NCBI GenBank assembly: GCA_026981635.1
Contig: JALSIF010000295.1
Coordinates: forward strand, 1-9,755
DNA: 9,755 nt
Reading direction: 5' to 3'
Origin: JALSIF01 sp026981635 [NCBI: bacterium]
Lineage (GTDB): Bacteria > 4484-113 > JALSIF01
In this document: in pieces, positions 6,141-9,755 of the stretch
Layout: each line of letters begins with the position of its first letter
Numbering within the stretch: the first letter of the stretch is position 1
The notes under the pieces: generated by a model
Seen by the model: the letters and a program-made list of their open reading frames with translations, nothing else
What the model was told of the DNA's origin: nothing
The model's database searches: none
Position numbers and translations under genes: made by a program

Positions 6141-7070
6141 ATGACCAAAGTAGCCATCGTTGGAGGAGCGGGAAGGGTCGGGATCAGCTTCGCCTTTGAC
6201 CTGCTGGTCCGGGACCTGGTCCACCACATCGCCCTGGTGGACATCAACCAGGAGCTGGCCGAGGGGGAGGCGCTGGACCTCACCCACGCCACCTCCGCCT
6301 GCGGCAACTGCAAGATCACTGCGGGCGGGATGGAGGAGTGTGAGGGGGCCGACATCGTGGTGATCACTGCGGGCAGCCGCCGGCGGGCCGACGAGAGCCG
6401 GCTGGCCCTGATCAACCGCAACGTGGGCATCCTTGACTCCACCATTGAGAAGCTCCTGGAAATAAACCGGGACTGCCTGCTCTTCATCGTCTCCAACCCG
6501 GTGGACGTGCTCACCTACCGGGCGCTGGTAGAAAGCGGCTTTCCCCGCCACCGGGTGTTTGGGCTGGGGAATGTGCTTGACCAGTATCGCTTCCGCAGCC
6601 TGCTGGCGCGGGAGTTCGGCTGGAACCCCACCCGGGTCCAGGTGATGGTGGTGGGGGAGCACGGGGACAACATGGTCCCCCTCTACTCCCAGGCCCAGTA
6701 TGACGGGGTGAGGTTTGAGCACATTGAGGGCCTGGACATGGGCCGGGTCCAGCAGGTGTTTGAGGAGACCAGAAAGTCGGGGGCGGAGGTGATCCGCAAG
6801 AAGGGAGGCGCCGGCTGGGCGGTGGGCTCGGCCATCTCCCGGGTGGTGGAGGCCATCGTGCGGGATACCCGTGCCGTGATGCCCATCTCCACCAACCCCG
6901 ACGGCTACCTGGGGATCAGGGACATCTGCCTCTCCCTGCCCACCATCGTGGGCAAGAACGGAGTGGAGGGCTACTTCGGCGTGAAGATGAGCGAGAGCGA
7001 GCTTGCCGGCATTCAAAAGGCGGCCGAAGTGCTCAAGGCCACCTACGCCAAGATCGGACAGGAGGAGTAG
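6141..7070 (+). CDS. mdh: NAD-dependent malate dehydrogenase, LDH-type family
   Basis: Interconverts malate and oxaloacetate in the TCA cycle. The Rossmann motif GGAGRVG (8-14) and D34 at the end of strand 2 (VDIN) indicate NAD rather than NADP. Family catalytic residues are visible: D147 and H174 (GEHGD) as the relay pair, and substrate-binding R87, N119 (SNPVD) and R150. The specificity position on the mobile loop, Gln in lactate dehydrogenase and Arg in malate dehydrogenase, aligns with R81, so malate is favoured. The loop itself is odd: AGSRRRADESR (77-87) where malate dehydrogenases usually have RKPGMSR, so the KPG turn is replaced. At 309 residues the length is normal. ATG 6141 fits the first strand, although the GGGG two bases before it is a poor ribosome-binding site. 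Oxaloacetate/malate is the likely substrate; another 2-hydroxyacid is not excluded. Confidence 0.88.
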   Translation: MTKVAIVGGAGRVGISFAFDLLVRDLVHHIALVDINQELAEGEALDLTHATSACGNCKITAGGMEECEGADIVVITAGSRRRADESRLALINRNVGILDSTIEKLLEINRDCLLFIVSNPVDVLTYRALVESGFPRHRVFGLGNVLDQYRFRSLLAREFGWNPTRVQVMVVGEHGDNMVPLYSQAQYDGVRFEHIEGLDMGRVQQVFEETRKSGAEVIRKKGGAGWAVGSAISRVVEAIVRDTRAVMPISTNPDGYLGIRDICLSLPTIVGKNGVEGYFGVKMSESELAGIQKAAEVLKATYAKIGQEE

Positions 7071-7088
7071 CCCAGCGGCTATCCCGGC

Positions 7089-8285
7089 GTGAAGGGAAGA
7101 GACAGGCAGGCAGGCAGAGGGTCCCTCCGGGGCCGGGTGCACCCCCTGGCGGTGGTGACGGCGCTCTGGCTGATGGTAACCCCCGCCCTGGCCCAGCAGC
7201 CCAACCACGGGCCGGTGGCCCCCGAGGCCACCACCATCACCTTCTCCGACGGGAGCACCATTGAGTACTTTGAGTGGCCCTCACCGGACAAGCTCCTCAT
7301 CTGGGCTGTAAACCCGGCCGGGGCCATCCTCTGGCAGGTTGACCTGAGAAGCGGTCTGAGGACCAAGGTGCTCACCTCCACCCGGGTGGAGGAGCTTCTG
7401 GGCAAGGGAACCGACTACTACTCGGTCAAGTTCAAACTCAGCCCCGACGGGAAGAAGCTTGCCCTGTGGCGAAGCCCGGAAGCCCCCCTGGCCGACCCCT
7501 TCTTCGGCATTCTGGACCTGACCGACCCTGAGCGACCAATGATGGAGTTTGCCAACTTCAGTCCCGCCTTTCAGGTGGGCTCCTTTGCCTGGGGACCCGA
7601 TTCCACCTACATGTATGTGGCCGCCGCTCCCTATTCGGGGCCAGAGAACCAGTTTGCCATCGGCAGACTCAGCCTCACCACCAAAGCCTTTGTGGGGCTG
7701 GTCAACCGCGATCAGGTGGACCTGATTGACGAGCTCATCTTCCATCCCCCCTCCCAGTCGCTGATCTTTGTTTCCCAAGCCATTGGGCTGGACTATCCCC
7801 TGCCCCCCACCCGCATCCTGGGCAGGGTGGATCTGAAGAGTCTCTCCATTGAGGAGATCGGGCGCTATCCCGCCATTGAGGATCTTGCGGTGGATCCGGT
7901 GGATGACCGGCTCTTCTTTACCACCAGGCCGCGGGACACCGACGGCGATCAGAGGATCACCAGCTCCGACTACACCCTCGCCCTCTCCTATCGCTTCGGC
8001 GACGGAGCGCCCAATCCCTTCCACAACTTCACCGGCCTGGGGATGGGTCTGCGCAGGTCGCCAGACGGGAAGTACCTGGCCTGGATGAGGATCTATGACC
8101 CCCTCATCCGCCCACCCAAGATGACTGACCAGGCCGACCTGTGGGTTGAGCGGGTTTCCGACGGGCGGGAATACCGGGTGGTGGCCTTCGCTGAGGACTT
8201 TCGCTTTGCCCCCGACTCAAGCCGGCTGGCGGTGCTGGTGGAGAACCACCGCAAGCTACTGGTCTTCTCCCTGCCCAAGGACTAG
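7089..8285 (+). CDS. Exported beta-propeller protein with PD40/TolB-like repeats
   Basis: Probably a secreted or periplasmic protein of unknown role. Residues 18-36 form a signal peptide (hydrophobic LAVVTALWLMV, then TPALA before QQ), with type I cleavage expected near 35/36. The mature part is strand-rich with blade motifs of the PD40/WD40-like class: SPDGKKLALW (118-127), FAWGPDSTYMYV (166-177), SPDGKYLAWM (324-333) and FAPDSSRLAV (373-382). Residues 283-294, DTDGDQRITSSD, match an EF-hand/dockerin-type calcium loop (D at 1, 3, 5 and 12, I at 8). GTG 7089 has no ribosome-binding site and adds a long basic lead; GTG 7137 (residue 17) would give a more typical signal peptide. A CAGG tetranucleotide run at 7102-7116 falls in the disputed segment. 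It follows mdh by 18 bases (66 with the later start). It ends tail to tail with the phosphatase-kinase gene, sharing CTAG. The fold is moderately secure; no function is claimed. Confidence 0.82.
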   Translation: MKGRDRQAGRGSLRGRVHPLAVVTALWLMVTPALAQQPNHGPVAPEATTITFSDGSTIEYFEWPSPDKLLIWAVNPAGAILWQVDLRSGLRTKVLTSTRVEELLGKGTDYYSVKFKLSPDGKKLALWRSPEAPLADPFFGILDLTDPERPMMEFANFSPAFQVGSFAWGPDSTYMYVAAAPYSGPENQFAIGRLSLTTKAFVGLVNRDQVDLIDELIFHPPSQSLIFVSQAIGLDYPLPPTRILGRVDLKSLSIEEIGRYPAIEDLAVDPVDDRLFFTTRPRDTDGDQRITSSDYTLALSYRFGDGAPNPFHNFTGLGMGLRRSPDGKYLAWMRIYDPLIRPPKMTDQADLWVERVSDGREYRVVAFAEDFRFAPDSSRLAVLVENHRKLLVFSLPKD

Positions 8286-9755
8286 TTGACCCGGGAGAAG
8301 AGGGAGCGCACCTGCTTGAGATGATGGAAGTTTGCCACCTGGGGAAGCTTTTTCCCCGCCACCACCCGACGGCCGCTGTCTGCGAAGCGCAGGTAGTCGG
8401 TGAGGTTGCGCACGATGCGGATGCCACGACCATAGCGGGTGGCCTCCATGGGGTCCTCAATCTCCCTCAGCTCCAGATAGCGCTGGTAGTCAAAGCCGTG
8501 GCCCTCGTCCTCCACCGTCACCTCCCAGTGGTCGGGGCGTAGGTACCCGGTCACCGTGGCCACCTTGCGGTCGTCTAGGCGATTGCCGTGGAGGACGGCG
8601 TTGGTGGCAAGCTCGTGGATGACCAGGCGCAGAGTGTTTATCTCGTCGGTGGGGTAGCCCGCCCAGCGACCCAGCTGCTCAACCTCAAGCCCAGCCTGGT
8701 CCACGTCGGAGAGGGATCGCAGGAAGAAGCAGAAGGAGTAGTCCTTGCGCAGCTCAATTGCCACCATCAGGCGGTCGTCGTTGAGGCTGATGGAGCGCTC
8801 GCTGCGCAGGCGGTCGGTCTCCCTCAGGAGCTCCCGCGCCACGATCTTCAGGTGCTGGCTGCCCAGGTCGCGGAAGATCTGGGCCAGGTGGCCCTCGCTG
8901 ATTACCTCCCGCCCGTGGTGGTAGACAAACATCCCGTCGGTCATCAGCAGCAGGCGGTCTCCGGGAGCCAGCTGCTCACGCTGAACCACCACTTCGTCGG
9001 GGTAGGTGGACATCATTCCCACCGGGTGGTCGGTGGACTCAAAGGCCACCAGCCGATTGCCCTCGCTAAGCAGATAGACCGAGGGGTGGCCGTGGTTTAC
9101 CGCCTCAAGCTCCAGTGTCTCCAGGTTGAGGCGGCCCACGAACATGGTCAGGAAGAGCCCCATATCGGCGAAGTTGGTGACGATGAAGCGGTTTAGCTTG
9201 ACGACGATCTCGGCCGGGGGAGCCAGCTCACGGACCAGGTTCACGATCTCGTGGTGAACCGCCCCGATGATCATGGCGGAGGAGATGCCGTGGCCGGAGA
9301 CGTCCCCGATGATGAGATAGAGAAAGTTGTCCTGTTCAAGGATCTGGGCGTAGTCCCCTCCGATGTCTCGGTGGGGCTCGTAGTGAACCACCACGTCCAC
9401 CTTGGGGTGGCGGAAGTTGAGCGGCAACATCTGATGCTGGATCTGGGCGGAGAGCCTGAGGTCGCTTTCTATGGTCCGCTTCTGGTACTCCAGCTGGCGG
9501 TAGGTGCGGTTGAGCTCCTCGTAGGTGCGTGCCTTCTGGATGGAGATGGCCAGCTGGTTGGCCAGCACCTCCAGTGCGTTCAGTTCCATCTTGGAGATGA
9601 ACTGGGGGCGGGTGGACTGGAGGTCCAGCACCCCGATGACCTCCTCCTTGGTGCCCAGGGGGATGGCCACCTCGCTTACGTGCCTGACCCCACCGGGGAC
9701 GTCCTCCACGAAGCGGGGGTCCAGGCGCACGTCATGGGAGATGATGGTCTTGCCC
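8282..9755 (-). CDS. GAF - SpoIIE/RsbU phosphatase - HATPase (RsbW-like) fusion, 5' end outside the window
   Basis: Signalling protein of partner-switching type. The frame stays open to the right edge, so the N-terminus is missing; residues are numbered from the internal GTG at 9730. The visible start is the end of a GAF sensor domain (DPRFVEDVPGG, then VAIPLGTKEEVIGVLDLQS, to about residue 65). A linker helix (70-102) ends in QIQHQMLP. The PP2C domain spans about 108-327 with its metal aspartates: D126 in IGGDY, D143 in GDVSGHG, D265 in MTDG, and D318/D319 in NDDR. The second Asp of the usual GGDYYD is Q129. A GHKL ATPase domain of anti-sigma-kinase type follows (about 335-460): N box E373 to N377 (HELATNA), G1 box DEGHGFD (408-414), G2 box GRGI (434-437). 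One chain therefore carries a phosphatase and, apparently, the opposing kinase. It converges on the propeller gene, sharing the CTAG at its stop. Confidence 0.92.
   Translation of the reverse strand, partial: GKTIISHDVRLDPRFVEDVPGGVRHVSEVAIPLGTKEEVIGVLDLQSTRPQFISKMELNALEVLANQLAISIQKARTYEELNRTYRQLEYQKRTIESDLRLSAQIQHQMLPLNFRHPKVDVVVHYEPHRDIGGDYAQILEQDNFLYLIIGDVSGHGISSAMIIGAVHHEIVNLVRELAPPAEIVVKLNRFIVTNFADMGLFLTMFVGRLNLETLELEAVNHGHPSVYLLSEGNRLVAFESTDHPVGMMSTYPDEVVVQREQLAPGDRLLLMTDGMFVYHHGREVISEGHLAQIFRDLGSQHLKIVARELLRETDRLRSERSISLNDDRLMVAIELRKDYSFCFFLRSLSDVDQAGLEVEQLGRWAGYPTDEINTLRLVIHELATNAVLHGNRLDDRKVATVTGYLRPDHWEVTVEDEGHGFDYQRYLELREIEDPMEATRYGRGIRIVRNLTDYLRFADSGRRVVAGKKLPQVANFHHLKQVRSLFSRVN

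Noticed and set aside
7102-7116. CAGG tandem repeat as a phase-variable tract
   Set aside because: Fewer than four units, too short for slippage, and possibly outside the true coding region.
6120-7208. 362-codon minus-strand frame opposite malate dehydrogenase
   Set aside because: It mirrors a gene with intact catalytic motifs and its His/Pro/Gly-rich composition is typical of antisense frames.

Overview
The window is GC-rich, densely coding bacterial chromosome: eight protein genes, one tRNA gene, and no mobile element, CRISPR array or rRNA. No gene here allows a firm taxonomic call. The content (trigger factor next to ClpP, SpoIIE-type phosphatases, a fused RsbW-like kinase, an LDH-type malate dehydrogenase, PD40-type propeller repeats) would suit a deep-branching GC-rich lineage such as Chloroflexota or a relative, but that is an impression, not a measurement.

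Layout. Minus strand, read right to left from 5878 to 29: a Nudix hydrolase; a promoter and two inverted repeats serving an XRE-family regulator with an unusual aromatic/proline linker; a strong terminator; then a probable operon of an unrecognised helical protein, trigger factor (tig), ClpP (clpP) and a SpoIIE-type phosphatase with a degenerate receiver domain. Plus strand, 5921 to 8285: a promoter and tRNA-Arg(CCT), an extended -10 promoter, an NAD-dependent malate dehydrogenase and an exported beta-propeller protein. The right end, minus strand, holds a GAF-SpoIIE phosphatase-HATPase protein that runs off the window. It converges on the propeller gene, and the two stop codons share one CTAG.

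How the genes fit together. tig and clpP pair folding of new proteins with proteolysis, a common bacterial arrangement. Both ends of the window carry PP2C phosphatases of the kind that control partner-switching (anti-sigma/anti-anti-sigma) circuits. The right-hand one also carries the RsbW-like kinase domain, so it may hold both opposing activities. No STAS-domain partner or sigma factor lies in the window.

I see no clearly new multi-gene system. The best leads are: the phosphatase behind clpP, whose receiver has Asn at the phosphorylation site and which has no ordinary start codon at its expected N-terminus; two mutually exclusive hairpins at the clpP ribosome-binding site; inverted repeats in the XRE promoter that suggest autoregulation; a divergent substrate loop in the malate dehydrogenase; and the shared CTAG stop.
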